A stretch of DNA of 64,000 bases from Ilex aquifolium (GCA_951799425.1 OX637397.1:17692064-17756063), one strand, 5' to 3'; positions 23,710-36,068 are shown, counted from the stretch's first letter. The notes: generated from the letters alone by a model not told the origin. Translations and numbers: made by a program.

Positions 23710-23965
23710 TCCAATTGTTTCCCTATTTTTACCCGTTATTCTGTCTCTCTCCCTATTTTTCAATCGTTAGTCTCTCTCTCTTGTCTCCTCTTTCTCCCTC
23801 GTGTATTCACAAATCGGCCAAGAACTAAACGTAAATCATCACCTCTGCCCAATTGCTTCCCTATTTTTTTAGTTGTTACTCTTTCTCTCTCCCCCAATTT
23901 TTCAGTTGTTACTCTCTCTCTCCCCCCCTATTTTTCAACTGTTACTCTCTCTCCGACTGTCTTTC
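23710..23965 (+). repeat. Pyrimidine-rich minisatellite near the unit 2 5' end
   Basis: A unit of about 30-50 bp built on 'cctatttttcagttgttact' plus CT runs recurs four to five times with drift. Open frames across it are low-complexity and not genes. Confidence 0.7.
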
Positions 23966-24897
23966 TTTAATTCTATCTTACAGCCATACAACTTCTTAAT
24001 GACACTTCTCCTTTAGGTTAATCAGCCAATCATAAATCATATTCCTAATTCCCTCTTTTTTTGCTTTCTTTTGTCACAATTACAAACTCCTTTATTGATA
24101 ACTACCCATATTCCCTTCTTTTTTTTTTTTTAATAATGTGTTTGTGGCTATACAGATTATAGGAATTAAAGAGCAAAACTGAAATGGCTGCAACAATTAC
24201 CCATCAAATTGCCAATAATGTCATTCCCACAAATTTCTCCCGGGTCACATTAACCATTTTTTTTTGGTTCACACACTTCTTCTTCCCCCTCTTTCAGACA
24301 ACCACAGACTTTGTGTATTGGCATTGCTTCATCAGGTAATCAGTTTTTGGGCTTGTAAGTTGAGGTGGCTTTTCTTTCGTCTTTACATTATGTTTTTTAT
24401 TTGGATGCTTCTGGGTTTGCAATGAGCATAAGAACTAGAGGAACAAGCTGATATGGTTTGTAGAGTTATAGTTTTTTTTTTTTAAATATGGTGTAGGATA
24501 TTGTGTATTTGTCAATGAATGTAGGACCAAAGGTTTTTGGTCTGTTCAAGTTTCTCATGGTCCTTTATCATAATGTAATTCACACGATATGTGTATGAAG
24601 ATAGTACCAAGGTAGGATGAATTAAGATAGTTTAAATAGGTTCTCACAAATTATTAGTTGCCCTTTTAGAAGGTATGGCATCATATTGGTTGAATCAACT
24701 GAGGATGATGGGAGACTGAAGCACATGAGCAAGGTATTGGGAAAAGATATTGGGTATCTTGAAGATTTTTCATTAGATTCTTTTGTTTCTATGTTTATCA
24801 AAAAATGCTTTATCAATTGGTAAAAGAGAAGCCTGTGAATTAATGTGGTTGAAAATGATGCTCAACTGGTGCAGTACAATTAGTCTTCTCTAAGTTT

Positions 24898-25085
24898 ACC
24901 ACCAAGCGTTAGATCTGTTGGTAAGGGACTGTTCTAGCTTAACCAAGGTCTCAAGTTCGAGTCTTGGGAACGCAGCTGCGTTCGGTAGGGAGAGCTTTGC
25001 CGCCCTTGTGGTCCTTCCCGGCTCGAATCCGGATTAGTTGGAGCCCAAAGTGGCTTTCGGATACCGGATGATCTGACCAAAAAAA
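24898..25085 (+). mobile_element. tRNA-derived SINE with 19-bp TSD
   Basis: Flanked by ATTAGTCTTCTCTAAGTTT (24879-24897) and ATTAGTCTGCTCTAAGTTT (25086-25104), one mismatch. Contains an A-box-like 'ttagatctgttggtaaggg', a B box AGTTCGAGTCT, a later second 'ggctcgaatcc' block and a short A-rich tail. Length is 188 bp. It inserted into the Helitron after that formed or travelled with it. Confidence 0.93.
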
Positions 25086-26949
25086 ATTAGTCTGCTCTAA
25101 GTTTCTGCCTGTATGATTACATTTTGGATAACTTTTGATGGACTAATTCTCAAGGACGTTGTTCTGATAAGCTTAATTACACCAATGACTTTCATATGAT
25201 AAAAAGAGTAATTCAACTTATGTGTGCCAAAATTACCAAATAATCAACAATTTTCGCATTTATTTATTTAATATGTCGTATTGCAGTACCCTGTTCAAGT
25301 TTGTAAACAAGGTAGCTGATGGTGGAACCATTGCTCCATATGACTGCATTGAATTTTTTATCTTGATGTACAACTCCTTCTAACCTTGAAGCAAATGCGT
25401 TAGCCATGGCATTTCATTATGAGACGTCAATGGACTCAATAGGTGTGTTGTTTCTCTACGACTCGAGAATTCATGTCATTGGTAGTATTTATGTTAACTA
25501 AATTAATATATGATGATTGCTTCACTTTGTACGATCTGGAAGCACTCCCTTGCATTATGTATGCTGCTTGTGGGGGGGAATTTGCAATGTTGTCAGGCAA
25601 ATTTCACATTCTTCTTACATGTGCAAGTTATGTTTAGTTTGAAATGCTAATGTTTGTAATTCTATAGATACTTCTTGCAAGTGGCGTCAATAGGTTGACA
25701 TTAAAACACAATGCATAATATACAGTAAATTGAGTTTCAAATGGCTTCCTCTTGATGCAGCTAGCACGTGGGGTTGTCACTAGCTTAAGCCACTGCTGGC
25801 ACCCATTTTCTAACGCCATGTTTCCATTGTTTCATCCTCTTGACTATTTATCCTTACCTCTCACGAGTGTACTTTATATAGGTGTATTTTCCCTCTATTC
25901 TTGGTTTATAGCAATTGTTGTTTCAAACACTTAGAAATCACACTGTGCATTTTATTCACAGAGGTTAAATGTAACAACACTCTAAGCTATATCACTCTCT
26001 ATTAACAATGCTTTGCATCAGTACATATGATCTTATTTCAAGGAACCCTTGACTCAATTCAGCTTAACTAAGCTTTATCTTTGGAATCGACCACATATAT
26101 GATTGATGTTCCTCCCTTATTTGAAGGAACCCTTGGTTTGCTCACGTGTCTTATTTTGTTATCATAAAATTCTGAACTTAACAGAAGTACACTTATACTT
26201 GGTCAAAATCCAATTGCTTTAATTTCCTACCGAATGTCAATGAAAGTTTAATTGCGTCAATTCACTCACAGTAACAGCTTTATTGGTGTTGAGATTGAAA
26301 ATTTTCTTTATGGGCATGAATTTCTTAGCAATTGAATTGAGTGTTAATCTTTTGGTTTCCTAAACGACTCAAATCCATGAAGAACCTCTCTTTTTTTTTC
26401 CACTGCCTTGCCGTGTTTGATTATACAATTCTGTTTGGTGAGATCTTTTTTTATGTTAGTAGTTGATATTGAAAAAGTTGTGCTGACATTCACTGGGTTT
26501 ATTTTAAATAGTCCCACAGTTAAGTGGGTTGGTATTAGCCAAAAAAAAATTATGTTGGGGGTTTGAGATAGGATCTCTTTGTTACATAAACCTTGTTTTT
26601 TTCGAAGGATGCTGCGGAAGTCCTTAGGGTAGTAAATGTTCCTAACTAATGATGACTTCATTACAAATGTATACTTGGTATAAATTTGAAATTTAACGAG
26701 AGGAATATTATTATTCTTTCTGACAAATTTTCCAAAAAAATTTTTGTACCTAAAGTACATGTGCTCAAGTTTCTTATGAAGAATTGAAACATGGACTAAT
26801 GACAACATTCTTGTCTACACATTAGGAGAGGTTAAAATGAAGTCCACATAAAAGATAATTACCTAAAATGATACACTAGCAATTTGTTTTCTCATACCAA
26901 AAATGAAGATTAATTATGGGAAATAGATAATTACACTATGTTGTGTCAG

Positions 26950-27190
26950 GTAGCTGAGAGAGGCCATGCAAGTTCTGTTCGGTCAATGCTCGAGTATCCT
27001 CTTGACCAGTGTCCTGAAATCTTGCTTCTTGGGATAACCCACATCAATGTACTCTTCTCTTATTTTAATGTGTAATGCTCTACTTTATTTTCCTTTCCAT
27101 AAATTCTTTTGGTGGATAATATTGTCACTATCCTTGCAGATGGCATATAATCTCCTTCAATATGAAGTGTCTTCTATTGTTTTCTCCATG
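26950..27190 (+). pseudogene. Captured exons of NOT1 (CCR4-NOT scaffold subunit)
   Basis: Two exon-like pieces with intact splice borders. The first, 26950-27048 (33 codons, after CAG and before GT), encodes VAERGHASSVRSMLEY and then a CPEILLLGI-type stretch. The second, 27140-27190 (17 codons, after TTGCAG and before GT), encodes MAYNLLQYEVSS. Both match from memory a conserved segment of plant NOT1, the large scaffold of the cytoplasmic deadenylase complex. Keeping the intron shows capture from genomic DNA rather than mRNA, as Helitrons do. Only about 50 residues of a protein of over 2000 are present, so it cannot be functional. Confidence 0.8.
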
Positions 27191-27471
27191 GTACTTAAGA
27201 ATGCCTTCTTACTCTTTGCTTAGTCTGCATTTAGAATATTTTTGAGTCAATAGGTGCTTTGGAGTTGGTTTTCTTGTACTTTTTCAATGGGGGTTTTGAC
27301 CAATTTTCCCCTTCAGTTGTAATTCCAATTCTTCCTATCAATAAAACACAATTCTATTTACCCAAAAAAAAAAAAAATTGTCTTGAAAGATGCTTAGTGA
27401 AATCTCTAATATAAATTGTTATAGGGCACACTCAAAATGGTCCACGTGCAATGCACGTGTGCACCAACTAG

Positions 27472-30400
27472 TGTATCTAAGTATACGTTCCATAGCTAAC
27501 CAATGAGGTATACCCAAATTACTTTGATATCGACTAATCAAACCAACAACATAGCTAAGATCCGGTCTAGTGCATAACATAGCATACATAAGACTACCAA
27601 CAACTTCCACGTAGGGTTTAGATTTCATTTTTTATATTTTTTATTCAGTTTTAGAAGTCATATTCTTAGACATTTTTTCTCCTTTGTAAATGGGTGATTC
27701 ACTAGATTTACAAGAATCCATTTTGAATTTCTTTAAAATATTTTCCAAATAAGATTTTTGAGACAAACTCAATTTTGTTTGCTTTCTATCTCTAGAAATT
27801 TTAATTCCAAGTACATAATGTGCTTCACCCATATCTTTCGTTTTAGACTTGGTGTTAAATTTTAGTTCTAAGATTCTATTTATATCATTTCCGGCAAGTA
27901 AAATATCATCCACATAAAAGAAAAGAATAATATAATAACTTTCACTATTCCAAGTATATATACAATGATCATAGTTATTTGGAACAAAGCCATAAAATAT
28001 AATTATATTATGAAAAGTATGATACCATTGCCTTGAGGATTGTTTTAAACCATATAAAGACTTATTCAATTTGTTCACCTTATATTCTTTACCTTCAACT
28101 TCATATCTTTGCGATTAATACATATAAATTTCTTCTTTAGGTTCACCATTAAGGAAATCAGTCTTAACGTCTATTTGATGTAACTCTAGGTCTAAGTATG
28201 CAATCAAGGACATTAATATTCTTATTGAGGTAAATTTAGCTACGGGAGAATAGGTTTCATCATAATCTATTTCTTCATTTTGTGTGTATCTCTTAGCCAC
28301 TAGTCTAACTTTATATTTATCTATAGATCCATCCAATTTAAATTTCTTTTTAAGGATCAATTTATACCCAATTATTTTTCTATCTATTGATAAATCAACT
28401 AACTCTCAAACTTTGTTTTTCTCTATAGTTTCTATTTCTTCTTCAATTTCTTCTCTCCAGTTTAAATGATCAATTGAATTCATAGCATCATTGAAATCAA
28501 TAGGATCATTTGAAATCTCTTCACTATTGAATGCATAATAATCTTTTAAGTAGTTAGATGGATGTCTTTCCCTTTGTATTCTAGTTAAAGTATCATTGGG
28601 TGGAGGCTCTTTTATTATTTGCTCTTGTGGTTGTATATTTTCATTTTCCTTAGTAATTTCAAATAGTTCAACCATTTTCTCAATTTTATCTAAGTCATCT
28701 TCAAAGAAAAATGCATCTCTATTTTCAATGACTCCCACTAATCCATCATTATGGTGAATTACAAATCTATAGCCAATAGAATTTTCACAATATCCAATAA
28801 AAGTACATTTTATTGATTTAGGATCTAATTTTCCTATATTAGATCCTAAAATTTAACATGAGCTGAACTGCCCCAAACTTTTAAGTGAGAAAGATTTGGT
28901 TTTGTACCCCTCCAAATTTCATATGGTGTCATTCCTATTGTTATAGAGGGTACTCTATTAAAAATATAAATGGCGGTAGAAATAGTCTCACTTCAAAATG
29001 TAGTGCTTAAATGTGCATAATTAAGTATAGATTTAACCATGTCAAGAAGTGTTAAATTTCTCCTTTGGGCTACACAGTTTTGTTGAGGTGTATAAGAAAT
29101 TGTTAATTGATGAATTATTCCATTTTCTTTACAAGAAGATTCAAAAAATTCAGCCATGTATTCACCACCTCGATCTATCCTTAATATTTTAATTTTCTAC
29201 CTAGTTAGTTTTCTACTTCCACCTTAAATTCAATAAATTTTTATAAGGCATCCGATCTATTCTTTAGCAAATATATATAACCATATCTTGAATAGTCTTC
29301 GGTGAAAGTAATAAAATATTTCATGCCACGATGAGTTTTAATATTTAGAGGACCACAAATATCCGAATGTATTAATTCTAACAAATTTTTAGCTCTTTTT
29401 AATTTTTCAAATGGTTTTCTAGTCATTTTTCCACTTATGCAAGATTCACATGGTTTCAATTCAAGATATAAATTTGAAATCAATCCAATGTTAACTATTT
29501 TTTTATTTTATTATAATTAATATGACATAGTCTCATGTCATAAAATATAATCAACATTAACATCACAGAAGACATCGATATAAACAGAAGAATAACCAAT
29601 TTTATTATTGTCACTAGCAACATTCAAAATGGTAAAGACCATCGACTTTAGTCTCCCATGCAACAATACAACCATGTTTACCAATAGAAACTTTAGAAGA
29701 CCAAAAACGGACTTCAAAACCCTTATCATCTAAACGTGGCACAGACAAGAGATTGCACCGCATATTGGGTGCATAAAGTACATCAGTCAAGAGGAAATTA
29801 TTTTGTCCAGGCAAGGAAATTCTCATAGTGTCAATTTCAAGCACATCACAGTAAATATTATTTATCATGTATAACTTATGGCAGCCAATTTTCAGCTCCT
29901 TTATTTCAACAAAACTATCTCTAGTCTTAGCCACATGTCGAGAAAAGATAGAATCAATCCACCAAGCAGGAGAGTCACAGTCTGCAAGAAGTGACTCAGA
30001 AACCACACACACAATGTCTCTTGATCCTTTAAAATTTTGACCATTATTCTTTTGTGTGTAATTTCTTTTGTAATGACCAGGCTGCCCATAGTTATAACAA
30101 GTACCCATTTGTTTTCCTTTAAAATTATTATGTCTCTTAAACTTGTTATATTTCTTATTGTTTCTTTTAAAGTGATTGTCTTGTCTTGGCTTAAGAAAAG
30201 ACAGAGTAGTTGACACATTATTAGATGGGCACCCGTGATAAATTGGGAAGATGGGGTAATAGAAACTATGTTTGACACATTACTAGTTTTCTTTGTTGCC
30301 CTTCTCTTGGCCTCAATGCCTAGAAACATAGGTAACTTTGTCATTGTTAAATCTTAGCCAAACGTATTCAAAGAAATCACAACAGATTCCCATGAATTAG

Positions 30401-30893
30401 AAAGACTATGTAAAACAGCATAAACTTGCATTTTATCGGGAATTGGGTTACCTAGAGATGTCAACTCCTTAACTATTACTACAAGTTTATTGACATGTTC
30501 AACAAAAGACTCATCCTCTTTCATAAAAGTGTCATTATATTTTTCAATCAATAGTTGAATATATGTGTTAGAGACAGTACCATAGGCTTGTGTTATAGCA
30601 TCAAACAGAGATTCAGCAGTTTCATGTTTCTAAAAAATAACCTCTAAATCGGGTTTCATAAAGGTAAGCAAAATTAACCTAGCCAATTTGTCGTTCTTTA
30701 CGAATCTTTTATAGGTGTTTCTAGCAGCCTCTTCGGCCCTAAGAGGTGGTTCTTTTGGTTATGGTGTGTCAATGACATATTCAACTTTATTTTGAAATAA
30801 TATGTGATAAATTCTATGCTTCCAAGTTGAATAATTTGTACTATTAAGTCTCTTGATTTTACTTAGTTCTACACTAGTAACCTTTGATCTCAT
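27472..30893 (-). pseudogene. Copia gag-pol polyprotein (gag to RT), broken
   Basis: Read on the minus strand from an ATG at 30893. Gag (UBN2-like) spans about 30893-30100. A zinc knuckle near 30090 reads CYNYGQPGHYKRNY, so two of the four ligands are Tyr instead of Cys. The protease site near 29960 reads DSIFSRH, having lost the DSG triad. Integrase includes CESCISGKM and HSDICGP (about 29440). RT includes 'YVDDILLAGND' near 27890 and the LHQIDVKTDFLNGE block near 28170. Many stops and frameshifts interrupt it. The protein continues at 20330 after the Helitron. Confidence 0.92.
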
Positions 30894-31360
30894 ATTGACA
30901 AATTATAGAAAAATAAATTACTAGGTAAAATTGGTTAAAACTGACCCAATTTAATTTTGTTACTAATGTGTGATTCCAAGAGTGCTTCAAGTAGACTGTT
31001 GCTCCTTCACAGCAATTACGATTTGTGATCAATCGTAGAACACCACCAAAAATGTATTTTCACAATAATTACTAGTCAACAGTTTTCCAATTGCACTAGA
31101 GTAATCAGCAAACCAAAGAAACACAAAGAAATTGGCCCAAAAGCAAATAAAATGGAGATGGGCAAAAGCATTGGTCAAAACGTTGAATATTCCACAAAGA
31201 ATATGTACAGAACAATACCAAGGCAAAACAAAAAAAAAAAGGAATTGTCTTTTGGCTTCGTATAACGTGCAAGGGGAAAAAAGTCAAGTGGGAGAATTGC
31301 TTTGTTTCTGTTAAACTAGTAGAAGAATTCTGACAATAAAGAACAATTTGATCGACTGTA

Positions 31361-31372
31361 ACTCTGATACCA
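31361..31372 (-). other. Copia primer binding site (tRNA-Met)
   Basis: TGGTATCAGAGT on the minus strand, one base from the LTR edge at 31374. It fixes the element's orientation and the 5' LTR. Confidence 0.9.
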
Positions 31373-31373
31373 A

Positions 31374-31986
31374 TGTAGGAAATTTGCGAAATAAAACTTG
31401 ATAAATTTGATGAATGGGGAGCTAGCCTTTGAAAATTAAAAACTCTCTTTGATATGAAAGTAGTAGAATTGAGATTTCCCCTCAATGAGTTTTCTTTCAA
31501 ATTGGGTGTTTTCTGGTGTGTTCTCTTTGTATTCAGAGAACCTTATTTATAATGAAGGATATATCAGCTAGTTGCTCAACTAGTCGTTATCACTCAGTAT
31601 AATATCCTCAACTCCACCAATATTTTCTCAACTCCACCAATATTTTCTCAATCCTCGGCAGTCAAAAAAGGTTAAATATACTCCAAGTAGGATTGACTAG
31701 TCTTTCACTACTTGATGAGTCTCTCTAACCAAGTCACTCATGCTGACCAGAAAAGATACAACCTAAACATCCAATTATATCCAATTATATCAATGTAATA
31801 TATATGTATGCATGTACCATTATAAAATAATATTTAATATATAATAATTTCACAAAAAATGCATCTATGATATATGTCATGAATAATGTAATATTTAACC
31901 AACGGATTGGAGTTTTATATATTCCGGATTTGATTACCAACCATGACTTAATTAATATCGAGGAATTTTAGCCATATAGTCCAACA
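31374..31986 (-). repeat. Copia 5' LTR
   Basis: Minus strand begins TGTTGGACTATATGGC and ends ...CGCAAATTTCCTACA. It aligns with the LTR at 19184-19776, with an extra small duplication ('ctccaccaatattttctcaa' twice) in its middle. Confidence 0.92.
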
Positions 31987-32497
31987 TATAAAAGTTGGTA
32001 TCAAATGTCACATGCAAGTATACAGTAACTACGTTCATAAGGCGTGTCTCAAGTCTTTCTAACACTGTTAGACTAATTAAATACCAGAATATAATTACAC
32101 CATGACCGGTGAGTATATATGTCTCTTCGTAATTGATATTGGGTCTCTGCAGAACCATGTGTCTTTAGACGTGCTTTATACCTTATGATCTCATTTTATC
32201 ATTTCGTTTTCTGGTGCATAGCTATTTTTAACCAACTAGTTTTATCCCAACAAGTATTAGAACTACAGGTCCAAACACTCCATGTTTTTATAAGAATCCT
32301 ATTTTGTTTGGAATTTTTTTTTACTTTGCCCAATCATGTCTACATCAACATTCATCTATGGAGCATGGTTCGAGATCATTATCTTTTAATATTTTAATAC
32401 CTATTGTAAAAGAAAATACATTATTGATGATCATTTTTGTGTGATCCCATAACTCCCTTGTATATGTAATAGAAAATACTCGTTATGTTTATGGAAT
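31987..32497. other. Non-coding flank between Copia and gypsy debris
   Basis: AT-rich sequence with no gene. Part may be the 5' LTR of the gypsy remnant that follows, but its boundaries are not visible. Confidence 0.4.
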
Positions 32498-33350
32498 TAG
32501 TATCAGAGCTTACTCATTATTTGGAGACTGTATCATTTAGTACTTATGAAGGTTACTAGCTCTCTGAGGATTATATAAAAATAGTACAGGGTTTTACAAG
32601 TTTGATATTAGAGTATAGGTTTAAGATTCTATAGAATGTCCTAGGTTTATTTACTTAGGATGACGACCTGTGGGTATTGATGGAATTGATTCGTGATGAA
32701 CATAAGATTTATCATATCAAAGGTTTTACTGGTGGTGACTTATCTATCTGTTTGTGGATTAACTTTGATTTTATAGGAAATGAGTTTCAGGGATGATTTG
32801 TGCACGATCTATTTGGATTGAGGTTACACCAATACGATTAGTATTTTATCAGAGATGCGCAGCAGAAACATAGTAGAACATTCAAGTGAAAACCAAGTGA
32901 ACGTGACAAAAGGATATGTGTTTATACTGATGAATAATGAGGATACGTAAGACCGTTGAGGTAAGTATAAATTTTAAGGTGGGTAGATTGTAACAACCTG
33001 GTGTTCGGTAATTGAGTATTGGGTTAGAAATAAGTGTGTGCGATTAGGGATTTGGAGACCGGACAACTGGACTATGAATTGGTAGTCGAGAGTGCATGCA
33101 TAGGTATTTTGAAGATGGTTAGGGTGTCTATTAGGTATAGGATGGTGACTAGTGTTGAGACTTCAACATTGCATTATTTTATAGGTTAACATATTCACTT
33201 TAAGATTGCTAATGTACTAATTCGCTTTACTTAGTATAGTTTGTGTGTAAAGCCTTGATTTCTGTGATTGCAAGTAATTTGGGTGTAAAGGTTGAGTTTA
33301 AGCATTAATAAGATGGCAAGGGACAAGTTGGAATTGAGTTTGTTCATGAG
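32498..33350 (+). mobile_element. Internally deleted Ty3/gypsy remnant
   Basis: A primer-site-like TAGTATCAGAGCTT (32498-32511) is followed only 480 bp later by a polypurine tract AAGGTGGGTAGA (32977-32987) and an LTR start TGTAACAACCTGG at 32989. The internal region keeps no domain, so almost the whole coding part is deleted. The LTR's right end is not defined. Confidence 0.6.
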
Positions 33351-33389
33351 AAGATGAAGTCGGAAGCCTTAGAAGTATTTTGGAAGAAA

Positions 33390-33680
33390 AGAGAAGTTCT
33401 ATCGATAGGTATTATACCAGTAGGACGGCAGAAAAATAAAAGTTCTACTAGTAGTAAGACAGTTCTACTGGTAGCAAAATTCACAACACATCACACTTTT
33501 TCATTAGAGAAGTTCTATCGGTAGTTAAATATAGTCTACCGGTAGAAAAACTTCCAGTACTTTTGTCAGAGAAGTTATGCCGGATGTTCTAGTGGTAGCA
33601 AAAGCTACAACACTTTCAGAAATTTTATCAGACAGAGATTCTATCGGTAGGTTTCATTGTTCTATCGGTAGGTCGAGGAA
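33390..33680. repeat. Array of TACCGGTA/TATCGGTAG motifs
   Basis: The motif 'gttctatcggtag' and variants ('tctaccggtagaa', 'tctactggtag') recurs about ten times, spaced 15-40 bp. It resembles in design the GTACCGGTAC array at 861-980 but is not the same sequence. Confidence 0.75.
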
Positions 33681-34720
33681 AATTTTCATGGAAAGCTTAA
33701 TTAAATGTCAGATCTCGCTATATCTTTTGAGAATTCTCAACCAATCAAAGAAGGAAATAATTTTGAGATGGATATATTCAAAGATTTGAAGATTCTCCAT
33801 TCAACCAGAATAAATAGAGACCCTTTGGAGGAATACATGATCAAGCATTAGACGTTTAGGAGTTTTTCTTTTAGTTTTTCCTATTCTTTACGTTAGAGAA
33901 TTTTAGGGTTATTTTGTAGAGTTTTGTATTATTATTCTTTTAAGTTTAGTTTAGTTCAGTTCTTTTATTTGTTCAAACAATATTTACATTCAGTTGTCTT
34001 TACTTTTGAAGTCTTATTATTTACGTTCAGTTTTTCAATACAAGCGATCAGTTTCAATTTAATCTTTACCTTTCTGAATTCAATTATGTTTTCTTTAATA
34101 CTTTGTGTTAATTTCCATTATCATGAATGAGTAGTCTTTTTTTGAATAATTTGAGGAAGAAGTCCTAACCTATGAACTTGGGCGTATGCTCAAAACTAGG
34201 GTTTTAACGTTTATGTGATTGATTGAATAGATTATGTTTTTGAAAACCTAATTGGTTTGCATACTTCCCAATTATTTGTATACAATTAGTTTTGGTATTA
34301 GATAATTAGTGGTGTTTTATGCGATCTTTAGAATATTGATTCTTCCACCATAAACCATCTTTCAATTGCTGCGCTAGTTCTTCCAAAGTTAATTGAAATT
34401 CATCCGTTTGTAGTAGTTTGAATACGAAAACAGAGGAGTTATAGATTTAGGGTAGAAACTCTTATTCATAGATAGGACGAATTCTGAAGATGATCTAGTA
34501 TTTCATTTATTGAATTTTAATTTCATTAGTAGTTAATTCTCAAAATTCTTAGCTTCAAAGAGCTTTTTCCTTTTATTTTTCATCACCTTGGATTCCAATT
34601 CTTTCCCACCTTGAATTTTTTGTTTGAGTTACTACATGATACATTTCTCTTATGCTTAGGAATTTTCATGAAAATATAACCCCTTTGGAGGGTAAGCATT
34701 TTTGGCGTCGTTGCTGGAGA
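33681..34720 (+). mobile_element. LTR end and tRNA-Asp-type primer site (Tat/Athila-like)
   Basis: T-rich non-coding sequence ends ...GGTAAGCA at 34698, followed by a TGGCGTCGTTGCTGG-type primer site (34703-34717) similar to that of plant Tat/Athila gypsy elements. The LTR start is not visible. The motif 'tttggcgcttgagatag' recurs at 34826 and 34863, and 'tttttggcgcc' at 35023, showing rearranged leader sequence. Confidence 0.55.
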
Positions 34721-35039
34721 AGCTAACGGTAATCTAAGGCGATACCGAGACATTTAGGTAGGTCTTATGATTTTCATCACGAGCCCAGGTGTGTATCTCT
34801 GTTGTAATTTATCTCTTGATTTTTGGCGCTTGAGATAGTGAGCAAAGATGAGACATTATTATTTGGCGCTTGAGATAGCGATCTAAGATCACATATCCTA
34901 TGTGTATATATGTCGCCATGGTTGGAACCAAGATGAGGTCCAATGATAGAGACTGATAATGAATATGCCCATTATCCATTATACCTGTATTGATAGTCAG
35001 ATGTCAAATCTTACATTTTTGGCGCCACAAGTGGTGAGT

Positions 35040-36068
35040 AATGTGAGGACTCAAGTTAGACGCTCGGAGAGTGACTAGACTAAAATATGTAGTGTTGGAG
35101 GTTGTGGCATACACTCTCTAGGAGAGTTACTCCACTGTAATATGTACTTCATATTATTTGTGCTTAATGACCAAGACAAGGAGGTAAGTGAATGGATCCC
35201 TACTTCCTCATTGTATGAGTCCTAAAGGATAATTTTTCATGAATTGTCCTAACATTATGCCCTATGTAACATTTGCCTGTGTCATAAAATTGACAAACTG
35301 ATGTTCACTACTTTGGCATGTTACATACAACCATGATTGATTCGGTCTTCCGAAACATTGCTGGGAAAACAGTTAGTTTGGAACTGAGTGTCGATAGGGT
35401 GAAAGGAAGACTATTGACATCACAACCATGCACCGAGAGGGTTTCTAGTATAGTGCTCCCGATTGCAGGTGGACTCAACGGGCACTGTTCTTTAGTCTGT
35501 ATGAACAATCACGATGATAGAGTTATGTAGAGAGATGAATATTGCAACATTGTCCCCGCCATATGCAAGTGAGAGATGTTAGCATTTGGATATAAAGTCA
35601 GATTGGTGCCCATAGGCGAGCACAATTCAGCTAGATAAGGATAATTAATGTGTGGATTAACTTGAACTTGGTCAAGCTTAGATAAGGATAGATTTGGTTT
35701 CTAAAATATCTCCACCTTATCTTAGTTCTTTAAATCTATCCACCTTATTCCCACATGTGTTATACAGTGGAACTCTACCAACATAGATATATATAGAAAA
35801 TTATTACGACTAAAACTTTCCATTCTCTCTATATTGTGATTTGTGTGAGACTCTAGAAAGTGAAAATTTGAGTTTGGATCGTGTAGCCTAACTTATCATG
35901 ATTCAAAGTATTCGTGGTCAAAAGTGTTCGTGATTATCAAGGAGGTTTGAAAGAGATAGTAAAACAGTATTCAAATCCGTTGATTATTTGTGTTCGGATC
36001 GTAACCGGGTATGTCTTATTTTATGTATTCAAGTTTCTGCATTCCTACAGATTGCAACAAAAACATGA
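35040..36068 (+). mobile_element. Probable gypsy LTR and leader
   Basis: Non-coding sequence with a TATA-like 'atagatatatatagaaaatt' at about 35785 and a leader running into the gag remnant at 36069. LTR ends could not be fixed. Overlapping small frames on both strands at 35308-35530 are not supported as genes. Confidence 0.45.

Larger units (their letters stand above)
20331..27471 (+). mobile_element. Composite Helitron carrying host gene fragments
   Basis: Starts TCTATACTACTTT directly after an A (20330) and ends CTAG (27468-27471) directly before a T. An 8-bp stem hairpin CACGTGCA-A-TGCACGTG (27443-27459) lies 8 nt upstream of CTAG. These are the Helitron end rules, with insertion between A and T and no target duplication. 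It interrupts the Copia polyprotein between RT and RNase H, and excision would put the two halves back in frame. No Rep or helicase is encoded, so it is non-autonomous. Internally it holds a second Helitron start at 23589 and a degraded terminator at 23540-23566. Confidence 0.9.
23589..27471 (+). mobile_element. Helitron unit 2
   Basis: Starts TCTACTACTTTAAAATATCAGC after an A, matching the start of unit 1 with a few changes. It ends at the intact hairpin and CTAG of the composite. It carries a pyrimidine-rich minisatellite, a SINE and two NOT1 exons. Other open stretches (24640-24780, 25280-25380, 25750-25830) may be further captured pieces of unknown origin. Confidence 0.65.
19184..31986 (-). 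mobile_element. Ty1/Copia retrotransposon, minus strand, split by a Helitron
   Basis: Two related LTRs (19184-19776 and 31374-31986) flank a polyprotein read on the minus strand. A tRNA-Met primer site sits just inside the upstream (right) LTR. Without the 7141-bp insert the element is about 5.66 kb, a normal Copia length. Gag, protease, integrase, RT and RNase H regions follow in Copia order. The LTRs differ at many positions, and the reading frame has several stops, so it is old and inactive. CATAT precedes the left LTR and also overlaps the last bases of the right LTR, so a clean duplication is not proven. Confidence 0.93.

Noticed and set aside
23638..23970. 110-residue open frame in Helitron unit 2
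   Set aside because: It runs through a pyrimidine-rich minisatellite; Leu/Ser/Pro runs reflect the repeat.
33390..33680. CRISPR-like array from the regularly recurring TATCGGTAG words
   Set aside because: Repeats are short, palindromic and irregularly spaced, and this is plant nuclear DNA.
35308..35530. Overlapping open frames on both strands as a gene
   Set aside because: Neither matches a known domain and the stretch lies in gypsy LTR or leader sequence.
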